Shown piece after piece: positions 9,243 to 17,901 of a DNA stretch of 64,000 bases. Location: assembly GCF_014217335.1 (NCBI RefSeq), contig NZ_CP060092.1, forward strand, positions 2,187,501 through 2,251,500. Direction: 5' to 3'. The notes beneath the pieces are model-generated. The model was not told where the DNA came from. It ran no database searches and saw only the letters and a list, made by a program, of their open reading frames with translations. Within the stretch, counting starts at the first letter, position 1. Every line of letters begins with the position of its first letter. This DNA is from Teredinibacter purpureus (lineage in GTDB: Bacteria > Pseudomonadota > Gammaproteobacteria > Pseudomonadales > Cellvibrionaceae). Made by a program: the position numbers and the translations under genes.

Positions 9243-9992
9243 TTATAAACAAGGGTGCCCCATTACGCCTTCGCGTTCGAAGGTGTCTTTAGAAAATTCA
9301 AAGTAGCGGCCGTCGGCACGGCCAAACCAGCATAGGTCTTCCGTAAGCCGTAGGTTCCATAATTGTTCTGTGTCTGGGTGTGTATTGGCGAATGCGTTGG
9401 GGTTGAGTACCGCAAGGTTGGTGCCGGTTGCAGACCGCGCCGACGGAAACCAAAAGCATTCGGCGCCCGCTTCGCGAAGGTTGCTGCCTAGTTGTTGGCT
9501 GAAGCTCCAATCTTGGGTGGCGGTAAGTGTTGGCCGGAGGTTTGCGAACAGTTCTGAGCCAAGATCACAGCCTTTTTGGCTGCAAAGCCTAACGGAGAAC
9601 AGCGTTCGGCAATCGGTAATGTCGGCGAGTGGGCCAGTAATTTTGGGGCCTTTTTGGAATAGCCAAAGGTATACGGCGGTTTCGGCCAGGGCGGTTTCTT
9701 GTTCTTTAGCGGCGTAAAATATACCGCGTTCCCATTGTGACCCGTACCGAGAGCCGTATTGCAACGGGGGATACCGGAAGGGTGTCATGAGCAGGTAGGA
9801 TAATGGCGAACATTCTGCGGGTACTGGCGGTTTGGTGGCGTCTAGCAGCTGTTCTAAGCGGTTCTGCTCTTCGGCGTTGCGGCTTATCATGCGGGTGGCC
9901 GCGGTTTCTTGGGTTTCGACCACGCGCCACGCAAGGCCCACCAGTGGTGATAAATAGGATGCAAGGGTGTTAGCGGTTGGTATTGCCGGCAC
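9243..9992 (-). CDS. RES-domain toxin (predicted NAD+-degrading)
   Basis: 249 residues. The RES fold is recognised by R82 in GSRYGS, Y93 in GIFYAA, E104 in ALAETAVY and S184 in WFPSAR; the R-Y-E spacings (11 and 11) are close to those of characterised RES toxins. Known family members (MbcT, Res, ParT) degrade or transfer NAD+ and are held in check by an Xre/DUF2384 partner. The start is GTG at 9990-9992, which touches the antitoxin TAA at 9993-9995 with no gap, so translation is probably coupled and kept low. The activity is inferred from the family. Confidence 0.85.
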   Translation of the reverse strand: MPAIPTANTLASYLSPLVGLAWRVVETQETAATRMISRNAEEQNRLEQLLDATKPPVPAECSPLSYLLMTPFRYPPLQYGSRYGSQWERGIFYAAKEQETALAETAVYLWLFQKGPKITGPLADITDCRTLFSVRLCSQKGCDLGSELFANLRPTLTATQDWSFSQQLGSNLREAGAECFWFPSARSATGTNLAVLNPNAFANTHPDTEQLWNLRLTEDLCWFGRADGRYFEFSKDTFEREGVMGHPCL

Positions 9993-10382
9993 TTAAATTT
10001 TGCCTCGCATGGCGTCGAGGTAGCCAATAACACGGCCTATGCCAAGCGTCGATTGTATAAGGTCTACGGGCCTTTCGTTTGCGAGGTGTTGGTTATCGGT
10101 ATTCATCCAGTGCTTCATGGCGGCTTGGTTGCCACCGAGTATGGCGTAAAGTGACCGATAGACGCGAATAACGAGTAAGGCGAGTTCGAAAGGTTTCCCG
10201 TTGCTGGCAAACGCGGCGTCGTCTAGGTTGTCGTGCGCGCGTTTTTTTATGCGTGTGATGGTGGTGCGAGAAACACCAATGGCGGTGGCGATTTGATCTT
10301 GCGTAATGCCAAGGTGCTTGCAAGCCTCAGTTAGCCCATTTGCAACAATGGCGCTGTCATTAAGAAGGCGTGAAGGTTCCAT
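9993..10382 (-). CDS. Xre/MbcA/ParS-type antitoxin
   Basis: 129 residues. A helix-turn-helix lies at about 24-48 (ITQDQIATAIGVSRTTITRI). A C-terminal DUF2384-like part follows (about 65-125), ending in STLGIGRVIGYLDAM, which in the family covers the RES active site. It is the first gene of a two-gene minus-strand operon with the RES toxin, in the usual antitoxin-first order. Antitoxins of this type normally repress their own promoter, so the operator should lie in 10383-10548; I see no clear operator there. Confidence 0.85.
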   Translation of the reverse strand: MEPSRLLNDSAIVANGLTEACKHLGITQDQIATAIGVSRTTITRIKKRAHDNLDDAAFASNGKPFELALLVIRVYRSLYAILGGNQAAMKHWMNTDNQHLANERPVDLIQSTLGIGRVIGYLDAMRGKI

Positions 10383-10497
10383 ATCGATAACGGCTCATTT
10401 GGTTGAAATCTGTCGAAATTGTTGCATATGACCACCGCTTGCGCAATAGCCTATTCGTTATGAGGGGGATTTTGTCTATATGAGGGGTGTTGGAATG

Positions 10498-10527
10498 CTG
10501 CGCCTCGTAAAAATGCTAAAGGCGCAG
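10498..10527. terminator. Hairpin after purD
   Basis: CTGCGCCT (10498-10505) and AGGCGCAG (10520-10527) are perfect inverted arms around a 14-nt loop, shortly after the purD stop on the minus strand. There is no T run after it in the purD direction, so termination is uncertain. Confidence 0.35.
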
Positions 10528-10548
10528 TAGTGCTCGGTAGGGTGGGAA

Positions 10549-11832
10549 CTATTGCTCGCGCGCTATCGCGCGATAGGCAATATCGGTACGCAGGTATACG
10601 TCTTTCCAATCAATATGTTTGGCTAATGCGTAGGCATTTTGCTGTGCTTCGGTTACGGTGTTGCCCATGGCGGTTGCACATAAAACACGGCCGCCATGGG
10701 TGACAACATGGCCGTCCTTTAGCGCGGTGCCGGCGTGAAATACTTTCGCATCGGCTGATTCTCCTTCTCCTAAGCCACTAATCACATCGCCTTTGTTGTA
10801 ACTACCGGGGTAGCCGCCTGCGGCGAGTACAACGCCCACGGAAGGGCGTGAATCCCATTCGGTGGTTTTGGTGCTAAGGGTTTTGTCGAGTGCTGCTTGG
10901 CACAGTTCAACAAGGTCGGATTGCAGGCGCAGCATAATAGGCTGTGTTTCGGGGTCGCCAAAACGGCAGTTATATTCAATGACTTTCGGCGTGCCGCTGG
11001 CGTCGATCATTAAGCCTGCGTAGAGAAAGCCGGTATAGGTATTGCCCTCGGCTGCCATGCCGCGAATGGTGGGCATAATCACTTCATTCATAATGCGGGC
11101 GTATACTTCGTCGGTAACCACTGGCGCAGGTGAGTAGGCTCCCATGCCGCCTGTATTGAGGCCGGTATCGCCGTTGCCTGCGCGTTTGTGGTCTTGGCTG
11201 GTGGCCATGGGTAATACGTGTTCACCGTCGGCAATTACAATAAAGCTGGCTTCTTCGCCCGTTAAAAATTCTTCGATTACTACACGACAACCGGCGTCAC
11301 CAAAGGCATTGCCCGAGAGCATATCGGTTACGGCGTCTTCGGCGGTTTTTAAATCTTCAGCAACAATTACGCCTTTACCGGCGGCTAAGCCATCGGCTTT
11401 AACTACAATAGGCGCGCCTTTTTCGCGTAAGTAGGCCAAGGCGGGCTCTACTTCGGTAAAGGTTTGGTAGTCTGCAGAGGGTATGTTGTGGCGGGCGAGA
11501 AAATCTTTGGTGAAAGATTTAGAACCTTCCAGCTGTGCGGCGCCTTTACTGGGGCCGAAGCAGGCTAGGCCTTCGGCTTGAAAGGCATCCACTATGCCTT
11601 CAACTAACGGGACTTCGGGGCCAACAATAGTGAGCCCTACGTTATTGTTTTTGGCGAAAGCAATTTGCTGGGTAAAGTCGAGTACGTCGATATTTACGTT
11701 TTCCATTTTACTTTCGGTGGCGCTGCCCGCATTGCCGGGCGCGACAAATACTTTTTCTGCTTGGCTGCTTTGTGCGGCTTTCCAAGCGAGTGCGTGTTCG
11801 CGGCCACCGGAGCCAATAACCAGTATGTTCAT
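10549..11832 (-). CDS. purD: Phosphoribosylamine-glycine ligase (GARS)
   Basis: 427 residues, the standard length. Second step of purine synthesis: it joins glycine to phosphoribosylamine using ATP. The N-terminal ILVIGSGGREHALAW loop and the ATP-grasp segments VKADGLAAGKGV, GGMGAYSPAP and CRFGDPETQ are all present. It lies downstream of purH on the same strand, the order found in Pseudomonas, but 177 bp away with a long inverted repeat between them. Cytoplasmic. Confidence 0.98.
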   Translation of the reverse strand: MNILVIGSGGREHALAWKAAQSSQAEKVFVAPGNAGSATESKMENVNIDVLDFTQQIAFAKNNNVGLTIVGPEVPLVEGIVDAFQAEGLACFGPSKGAAQLEGSKSFTKDFLARHNIPSADYQTFTEVEPALAYLREKGAPIVVKADGLAAGKGVIVAEDLKTAEDAVTDMLSGNAFGDAGCRVVIEEFLTGEEASFIVIADGEHVLPMATSQDHKRAGNGDTGLNTGGMGAYSPAPVVTDEVYARIMNEVIMPTIRGMAAEGNTYTGFLYAGLMIDASGTPKVIEYNCRFGDPETQPIMLRLQSDLVELCQAALDKTLSTKTTEWDSRPSVGVVLAAGGYPGSYNKGDVISGLGEGESADAKVFHAGTALKDGHVVTHGGRVLCATAMGNTVTEAQQNAYALAKHIDWKDVYLRTDIAYRAIAREQ

Positions 11833-11897
11833 AAACTTAACCTGTTATATTTTTAAATGCTTTAAGATTTTTTAATCTCGCAGTGACTACGACGTTA

Positions 11898-11979
11898 GCC
11901 GAGTGCTCGGGTAGTGCGTGCTGAAAGACCATATTTTATGGGTTTATGTGTTTTCAGCCTGCACTACCAGATGCTCGGC
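11898..11979. repeat. Long imperfect inverted repeat between purH and purD
   Basis: The left arm (11898-11926) and right arm (11952-11979) pair over about 28 positions with a few mismatches. Matching blocks are GCCGAG/CTCGGC, GGTAGTGC/GCACTACC and GCTGAAA/TTTCAGC; the loop is about 25 nt. A smaller CGAG-CGG-CTCG hairpin follows at 11993-12003. No T run marks a classical terminator. It could be an intergenic repeat element or an mRNA hairpin tuning purD expression. Confidence 0.65.
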
Positions 11980-12009
11980 GAATGAAATACACCGAGCGGC
12001 TCGTTAAAA

Positions 12010-13590
12010 CTAGTGGCGGAAATGACGCATACGAGTAAACACCACGGCCATGCCGTGTTCGTCGGCGGCGGCAATAACTTCATCATCACGCATAGAACCA
12101 CCGGGTTCGATTACAGCGGTAATGCCCACGCTGGCGGCGTTGTCTATACCGTCGCGAAAGGGGAAGAAGGCGTCGGAAGCCATGACAGAACCTTTTACCT
12201 CAAAACCGGCCATTTCGGCTTTTATGCCGGCGATACGGGCTGAGTTTACGCGGCTCATTTGGCCTGCACCTACGCCAATAGTTTGGCTGTTTTTAGCGTA
12301 AATAATGGCGTTGGATTTCACCATTTTGCCTACTTTCCACGCGAATAATAGATCACGAATTTCGTCTTCGGTGGGCGCGCGCTTGGTCACAATTTCTAGG
12401 TCGGCTTCGGTAATAATACCGTCGTCGCGGTCTTGAACTAATAGGCCGCCGGTTATGCGTTTAAAGTCGAAAACATGGTTGCCGTTGGTTTGCCATTCGC
12501 CGCATTCAAGTAAACGAACATTTTTCTTGGCGCTAACAATGTCGCTCGCTTCTGGGGTAACGTGTGGAGCAATAATAACTTCGACAAATTGTTTGTCGAC
12601 AATGGCTTTGGCCGTTGCGCCATCTAGCGGTTGGTTGAACGCGATAATGCCGCCGAATGCCGATTCCGGATCGGTGGCAAAGGCTTTTTCGTAGGCGTGT
12701 AAAATGTTGTCGCCTAGCGCAACGCCACAAGGGTTGGCGTGTTTAACAATAACGCAGGCCGGTGCGGTAAATTGTTTTACGGTTTCTAGTGCGGCGTCTG
12801 TATCGGCCACATTATTGTATGACAGTTCTTTGCCCTGCAATTGCTTTGCCGATGTAACGCTGGCTTGCGTGTAATTTTTTTCTTTGTAGAAAGCGGCTTT
12901 TTGATGAGGGTTTTCACCGTAGCGCATGCTTTGTACTTTGTCGTATTGAAGGTTGAAGGTGCGCGGAAAGTTTTCTTCGCCTGCGCCAACCTTTTGGCCA
13001 AGGTAGTTGGCAATTGCGCCGTCATAAGCGGATGTGTGCTCGTAAGCTTGTACACATAAATCGAAACGCGTGTCGCGCGATAACGCGGCATTGTTGGCTT
13101 GCATTTCGGCGAGTACAGTGGCGTAGCTATTGGCGTTCACCACAATAGCGACATCTTTGAAGTTTTTGGCCGCTGCGCGAACCATTGTTGGCCCGCCAAT
13201 ATCGATATTTTCAATAGCGGTGGGTAGGTCGCAATCGGGGTTGGCTACCGTTTGTTCAAAGGGGTATAGGTTAACGACAACCATATCAATTGGGTTGATG
13301 CCGTGTTTGGCCATTACGCTATCGTCTATGCCGCGACGGGCGAGAATTCCACCGTGAACTTTGGGGTGTAGAGTTTTCACTCTGCCGCTCATCATTTCGG
13401 GGAAACCGGTGTAGTCGGAAATTTCGATAGCCGGAATTTTATTCTCGCAGAGCAGTTTGTAGGTGCCGCCAGTAGACAGTATTTCTACACCTTGTGCGTT
13501 AAGCGATTGGGCAAATTCTACAATGCCTGTTTTATCCGACACGCTGATAAGGGCGCGTTTTATGGTTACAAGTTCAGACGGGTTGGTCAT
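12010..13590 (-). CDS. purH: Bifunctional AICAR transformylase / IMP cyclohydrolase
   Basis: 526 residues, the standard length. It carries out the last two steps of IMP synthesis. The N-terminal cyclohydrolase domain is seen in [22 protein letters not shown] and [15 protein letters not shown]. The transformylase domain contains [22 protein letters not shown] and [12 protein letters not shown]. The C-terminal MRHFRH is typical. First of a purH-purD pair downstream of fis. Cytoplasmic. Confidence 0.98.
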   Translation of the reverse strand: MTNPSELVTIKRALISVSDKTGIVEFAQSLNAQGVEILSTGGTYKLLCENKIPAIEISDYTGFPEMMSGRVKTLHPKVHGGILARRGIDDSVMAKHGINPIDMVVVNLYPFEQTVANPDCDLPTAIENIDIGGPTMVRAAAKNFKDVAIVVNANSYATVLAEMQANNAALSRDTRFDLCVQAYEHTSAYDGAIANYLGQKVGAGEENFPRTFNLQYDKVQSMRYGENPHQKAAFYKEKNYTQASVTSAKQLQGKELSYNNVADTDAALETVKQFTAPACVIVKHANPCGVALGDNILHAYEKAFATDPESAFGGIIAFNQPLDGATAKAIVDKQFVEVIIAPHVTPEASDIVSAKKNVRLLECGEWQTNGNHVFDFKRITGGLLVQDRDDGIITEADLEIVTKRAPTEDEIRDLLFAWKVGKMVKSNAIIYAKNSQTIGVGAGQMSRVNSARIAGIKAEMAGFEVKGSVMASDAFFPFRDGIDNAASVGITAVIEPGGSMRDDEVIAAADEHGMAVVFTRMRHFRH

Positions 13591-13810
13591 GAGTGAGTGC
13601 GATCCTGTGATGGGGATTTAACGTTTTACACAACGCGATTGATTAGCCACAAGTGTGGTAGGCCATAGGGTGTTATACCGGTTTACTTGAGCCGCTAATT
13701 AAAAAGCGTTGGAATTGAGTTATGTCTTACAACAGCATAGACATTAAAACGGTACGGGTTCGCGAGGTGCGAAATAGGTCGTTACGTTGTGAATGTCGTA
13801 CGGTATACAA

Positions 13811-13833
13811 GGCCAGTAGAAACTGGCCTTTTT
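13811..13833. terminator. Hairpin with T tract between fis and purH
   Basis: GGCCAGT (13811-13817) and ACTGGCC (13822-13828) enclose AGAA and are followed by TTTTT on the plus strand. On the minus strand the same hairpin follows the fis stop and is followed by TTGTAT. Because the only upstream gene is fis, it probably ends the dusB-fis transcript, although its T tract faces the other way. Confidence 0.6.
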
Positions 13834-13876
13834 GGTCGAGCATAATGGTTGTGCTAGTGGTGTTGGTTCGTCAAAA

Positions 13877-14191
13877 TTAAAGCAGGCCGTATTGCTTTAA
13901 TTTTTTACGCAATGTGCCACGGTTAAGGCCAAGCACGTGCGCTGCACGCGTTTGGTTGTGGCGGGTGTATTTCATTACAACTTCTAACATTGGCGCTTCA
14001 ACTTCTGCCAATACCATGTCGTAAACATCGCTCACATCTTGACCGTCAAGATGCTGGAAGTAGTTAGATACGGCTTTCTCTACACTATCCCTTAATGAAG
14101 GCTCTTGTATGCTGTTGTACTGCTCGCCATTCGCTGGTTGAGTAGTAAATTCTCGCGCGCCTTCTCTTAGAAGCGTATCCGCTGTGTTCAT
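13877..14191 (-). CDS. fis: DNA-binding protein Fis
   Basis: 104 residues. Nucleoid-associated DNA-bending protein. The C-terminal helix-turn-helix of the Fis family is clear: [18 protein letters not shown]. The start ATG overlaps the dusB stop (14188-14191), so the two are co-translated, as in the dusB-fis operon of enteric bacteria and Pseudomonas. Confidence 0.96.
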   Translation of the reverse strand: MNTADTLLREGAREFTTQPANGEQYNSIQEPSLRDSVEKAVSNYFQHLDGQDVSDVYDMVLAEVEAPMLEVVMKYTRHNQTRAAHVLGLNRGTLRKKLKQYGLL

Positions 14192-15183
14192 GCTGCATTT
14201 TCCTCGTAAGTTGCAGGCCTGTGGTGAAAAAATTCGGCCACGGCCTCAAGTTGTGATGGTAACGTGTCTAGTTGGTTAAATTTCTGAAGGAACGGTTGCG
14301 CGCCGGTTAGGCTTTCGAGATACCAACGGGTATGTTTTCGCGCAATGCGTGCCCCTTTGATATCACCATAGAACGCAGTGAGTTCTTTCAGGTGCCACTC
14401 CAGTGTTTGTTGTATTTGTTGTTCACGAGGCTTGGCGCAGAGTGTCCCCTGTTGCAGGTAGTGCTCTGTTTGCTCAAAAATCCAGGGATTGCCCAGTGCA
14501 CGACGGCCGATCATTACCGCTGCAGCGCCGGTGTGCTCGAGCACACGTTTTGCTTTTTGCGGGCTGTCGATGTCGCCGTTGGCAATTACCGGTAGAGCAA
14601 CGCTGGTTACAATAGCGGCAATGGTGTCGTATTCAGCATTACCGTTAAAGCGACAAGCGCGGGTGCGGCCATGAATGGCCAGCGCCTGTATTCCGCTATC
14701 TTCCGCGATACGGGCAATTTTGATTCCGTTACGGTTGGAGGGTTCCCAGCCGGTCCGGGTTTTTAGCGTTACAGGGACGCTCACACTGTTAACGACGGTT
14801 GTCAGAATCTCGGCAACTAAAGCTTCATTTTGCAATAGCGCTGAGCCTGCCAGTTTTTTACAAACCTTTTTCGCGGGACACCCCATATTAATATCAATAA
14901 TGTGGGCGCCATGCGCGACGGCTTGTTGCGCAGCATCGGCCATCATATGAGGGTCGCTACCGGCAATTTGAATACTGATTGGAGACTGTTCTTGTTGTTG
15001 TCCGGCAAGACGTGAGCGGGTTTTGTTGCTCTGCCAGAGCCGGGTATCACTTGTGATCATTTCGGACGTGGTTAAACCCGCACCGTGTGTACGGCACAGA
15101 CGGCGAAAGGGAGCATCGGTGACGCCAGCCATAGGGGCTAGCAGGATGCGGCTTTCAATTGTATGTGGTCCAATTTGAAACAA
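14188..15183 (-). CDS. dusB: tRNA-dihydrouridine synthase B
   Basis: 331 residues from a TTG start at 15183. FMN-dependent enzyme that reduces uridines in the tRNA D loop. Family segments: [38 protein letters not shown] (with the catalytic cysteine), TRTGW, IHGRTR, ANGDID and [11 protein letters not shown]. The frame stays open to 15429, but the extra 82 residues look unlike any DusB. The TTG has GGGGAAG 6 nt upstream and gives [20 protein letters not shown], which aligns with the usual DusB N-terminus. The stop overlaps fis. Confidence 0.9.
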   Translation of the reverse strand: MFQIGPHTIESRILLAPMAGVTDAPFRRLCRTHGAGLTTSEMITSDTRLWQSNKTRSRLAGQQQEQSPISIQIAGSDPHMMADAAQQAVAHGAHIIDINMGCPAKKVCKKLAGSALLQNEALVAEILTTVVNSVSVPVTLKTRTGWEPSNRNGIKIARIAEDSGIQALAIHGRTRACRFNGNAEYDTIAAIVTSVALPVIANGDIDSPQKAKRVLEHTGAAAVMIGRRALGNPWIFEQTEHYLQQGTLCAKPREQQIQQTLEWHLKELTAFYGDIKGARIARKHTRWYLESLTGAQPFLQKFNQLDTLPSQLEAVAEFFHHRPATYEENAA

Positions 15184-15459
15184 ACGATTCTTCCCCAAGA
15201 ATTGCTTGCAGTTACATCTAAGTACTGGATGAAGTACTTTGGCTGCGCGCTGCGATAGGTATCCAACAGAATTTCTCAGCGACATAACTCGTTGTGGGTC
15301 GAGAGGAAAGAGTACAACGAGTGGCGCACAAATCACTTTATTTGGCGGCAATGGCGCCGCCGAAAAAGGGTGGCTATCATACCCGTTGTTGAGAGTATTG
15401 GGAATGCACAATTTGACCGTTTTGATCAAAAAACTAGCAGTTTTTGAAGGTTTATAGCC

Positions 15460-16725
15460 TTAATTTGCGATGGCTATACGGTAGCCGACGGCGGAGGGCC
15501 CTGGGTCGACGATTTCAAGTGCAATATGAATGGGTTGGCGGCTGGGCATACTGTTCTTACCGGCCATTTCACCACCGAGGTATTCGGCGGGTTCGAAGCG
15601 GCGAGCCGCTATGGCATTGTCTTGCATGTCGGTAAACACTAAGTCGAGCGCAGGGAAGCTTTGAGGATAAGGCGCTGCGTTTTGCAAAACGGCGTCTACG
15701 ACGAGGGCGCCACTTTGGCTGGGGTGGCTACGCACTACCAAATTTACGGCATGAATGGCGGTGCGATCATGGAGCGGCGCAAGTGTGCAGTTGAGATACT
15801 CACAGGCGTGGGCGTAGTAACTACGGTACGGTTCGATGCGGTTCAGGGTGTCAAATTGCAGCCATGCGACTTGTGCAAATAACGCGGTGGCCATTAGGGC
15901 AATAAGGGGGAACCACAGTATTTTCGATTCCAGGAATGAGCGGCTTTTCTTGTAGGAGAGTTCTACAGGCTCGGGTTCTATCGCGTGAAGAAATTGTTTC
16001 TGAGAGGTTTGCCGTGTTTCGTAGTCGGGTTCGGCAAAGGCTTCGAGCTCGGCTAAAGAGGGTTCTGGGGCCGAGAATATGGAGTCGTGCGACTCCGTTG
16101 GGGCTGGGTTTTCGTTTTCGTTGGTTGTTGGTTCATTGTAGTGGTGGATGTCTTCTACAAAATCTGATGATGGGTGTTCGGAGTATTGGGTTTGGTCGTG
16201 CTCGGGAGCGACAGGGGCTTGTTCTGGCGTAAGGTGTTTGTTGTTGTCGGTTTCGAGCAGGTCTAAGGCCCAGGATTCGTCTGATGTTGGCGCGTCATCG
16301 TCTTCGTCGTTGACGGGATCTCGCTCGAATAAGTTGGATTCCCGCGAGCCAACGGTTTTGCTGTAGAGAATATTGTCATTGAAGTCGGCATCGTAAGCAC
16401 CTTGGTCGGTGTCACCTTCGCCCAGGGGCATGTCATCACTAATGAGGAGGTTATCGTCTTCGTCAGGAGTCGTGATAGCCGGAGGGGGCGTTTTAGTGTT
16501 TGCGGTTGCTGTGTGACGCATGCGAGGCGGCGGCGATGCTTTTTTCGGTTGTGCTTTTGCGGCGCTTTTAGCGGGGGCAGTAGCTTGTTTTACGAGAAAT
16601 TGTCGAGCATTGAATATATTCAGGCACGAGCCACATCGCACAGCACCTTTTGCGGACTTTAAGTGCGCTTCGGTAATGCGAAAGGATGTGTGGCATTTGG
16701 GACAGCGGGTTATCGTGTCTGTCAT
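15460..16725 (-). CDS. Zinc-ribbon and DUF3426 membrane protein
   Basis: 421 residues. The N-terminus is an MJ0042-type zinc ribbon with C8, C11, C31 and C34. A long acidic, proline- and glutamate-rich linker of low complexity follows (about 60-255). One membrane segment (about 268-288, ILWFPLIALMATALFAQ) comes next, then a DUF3426 domain presumably outside the membrane (about 300-420). A homologue sits between prmA and dusB in Pseudomonas. Function unknown; a single-pass sensor or scaffold is a guess. No strong ribosome site is seen at the start. Confidence 0.85.
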   Translation of the reverse strand: MTDTITRCPKCHTSFRITEAHLKSAKGAVRCGSCLNIFNARQFLVKQATAPAKSAAKAQPKKASPPPRMRHTATANTKTPPPAITTPDEDDNLLISDDMPLGEGDTDQGAYDADFNDNILYSKTVGSRESNLFERDPVNDEDDDAPTSDESWALDLLETDNNKHLTPEQAPVAPEHDQTQYSEHPSSDFVEDIHHYNEPTTNENENPAPTESHDSIFSAPEPSLAELEAFAEPDYETRQTSQKQFLHAIEPEPVELSYKKSRSFLESKILWFPLIALMATALFAQVAWLQFDTLNRIEPYRSYYAHACEYLNCTLAPLHDRTAIHAVNLVVRSHPSQSGALVVDAVLQNAAPYPQSFPALDLVFTDMQDNAIAARRFEPAEYLGGEMAGKNSMPSRQPIHIALEIVDPGPSAVGYRIAIAN

Positions 16726-16929
16726 TCTTGGTGTGGCTCTTCTCTAGCAGTGTGTTTCTGCGCGGTCGCGCGGCTAACGTTCTAGAATCTTCATTAAGTT
16801 TAGCCGCTAATGCGTTATCAATTCTCACTTTATGTGCAGTTTATACGCAAGTTGCTCAAGCGTAAATTGGGATAGCAAGCATTTGTGAGTCAAATGGCGT
16901 ATAAATCACTTTATTTTGTTCGCGCAAGC

Positions 16930-17829
16930 TTACTTTGAGGAGCGGGCAGTGCCTGTTATGCAAATCCACTCGTCTTTTACTCGAATCTCGTCGATCTCTA
17001 TAGCGGTTTCGTAAGCTTGAACGATAGCGTCACGCTGAGTGTTAAGTACGCCGGATAAGCATAGTTTGCCTCCAGGTTTTAGAAGTGCGCACAATGTGGG
17101 CGCTAATTCTACTAGCGGGCCAGCGAGTATATTGGCTAGAACAACATCGACAGTGTCTGTTGGGCAGTTAGCCGGGAAAAACACAGGAAAGCGTTCGGGT
17201 TCCAGTGCATTGCGTGCGGCATTGTCGCGTGTTGCGAGTAAAGCTTGCGGGTCGATATCGGTTCCGGTTACGTGGGAGGCGCCCAAGAGTAATGCGGCAA
17301 TGCCAAGTATGCCGGAGCCGCAGCCGTAATCGATGGCGGTTTTACACTCAATATTTTGTTCGGCGAGCCATTGCAGGCACAAAAAAGTTGTAGGGTGCGT
17401 GCCCGTACCAAAGGCTAGGCCGGGGTCGAGCATGAGGTTGACGGCATTTTGGTCGGGCGGGGGCGTCCAGCTCGGGCAAATCCAAAGGTTGTCGGCACAC
17501 TGTATCGGGTGATAGTGGCTCATCCATTCCCGTTCCCAGTCTTTGTCTTCTAAAAGGTGCCAGTTGATGGTCGTTAATGTTTCGCCCGTTTCCTGAAAAA
17601 AGTAAGCGCTCACCTTTTCGCCGATATCAGCTGTATCAATGTCGGCCTCAAATAACCCTGTAATTCGAGTTTCGTGCCAGAGTGGTGTTTCGCCCAATGC
17701 GGGTTCAAATATTGGCTGGTCGGCATTGTCTTCGAATGTCACGGCGAGAGAGCCGTTTTCGAGTAGGGTGGTTTCTAACAGGGGTGCGCGCTCGCGAGCG
17801 CTTTGGATACGCAATTGCAACCAAGGCAT
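16930..17829 (-). CDS. prmA: Ribosomal protein L11 methyltransferase
   Basis: 299 residues. S-adenosylmethionine-dependent methylation of ribosomal protein L11. The N-terminus MPWLQLRI is typical; the SAM-binding loop AIDYGCGSGILGIAAL and the LANILAGPLVEL motif are present. A TTG at 17842-17844 is also in frame, but it overlaps the ribosome site GAGGAAA, so the ATG at 17829 is preferred. A strong hairpin terminator lies between accC and this start, so prmA may depend on readthrough or its own promoter. Confidence 0.97.
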   Translation of the reverse strand: MPWLQLRIQSARERAPLLETTLLENGSLAVTFEDNADQPIFEPALGETPLWHETRITGLFEADIDTADIGEKVSAYFFQETGETLTTINWHLLEDKDWEREWMSHYHPIQCADNLWICPSWTPPPDQNAVNLMLDPGLAFGTGTHPTTFLCLQWLAEQNIECKTAIDYGCGSGILGIAALLLGASHVTGTDIDPQALLATRDNAARNALEPERFPVFFPANCPTDTVDVVLANILAGPLVELAPTLCALLKPGGKLCLSGVLNTQRDAIVQAYETAIEIDEIRVKDEWICITGTARSSK

Positions 17830-17848
17830 TTTGGTTTTCCTCAATTAA

Positions 17849-17885
17849 AAACACCGCAGCATAGAGGGCTGCGGTGTTTAAAGGA
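17849..17885 (-). terminator. Rho-independent terminator between accC and prmA
   Basis: The perfect 12-bp arms AAACACCGCAGC (17849-17860) and GCTGCGGTGTTT (17868-17879) enclose a 7-nt loop. Read on the minus strand, the hairpin ends in GTGTTTTTAATT, so it has the U tract expected for intrinsic termination. It starts about 22 nt after the accC stop and ends about 20 nt before the prmA start. Confidence 0.85.
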
Positions 17886-17901
17886 CGGTAAAAAACGCAG
17901 G

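Noticed and set aside
15184..15429. N-terminal extension of DusB to 413 residues
   Set aside because: The extra 82 residues do not resemble the family, and a TTG with a good ribosome site precedes the conserved N-terminus.
16568..16828. Open frame over the start of the DUF3426 gene on the same strand in another frame
   Set aside because: It overlaps the zinc-ribbon coding region, has no recognisable domain and no ribosome site.
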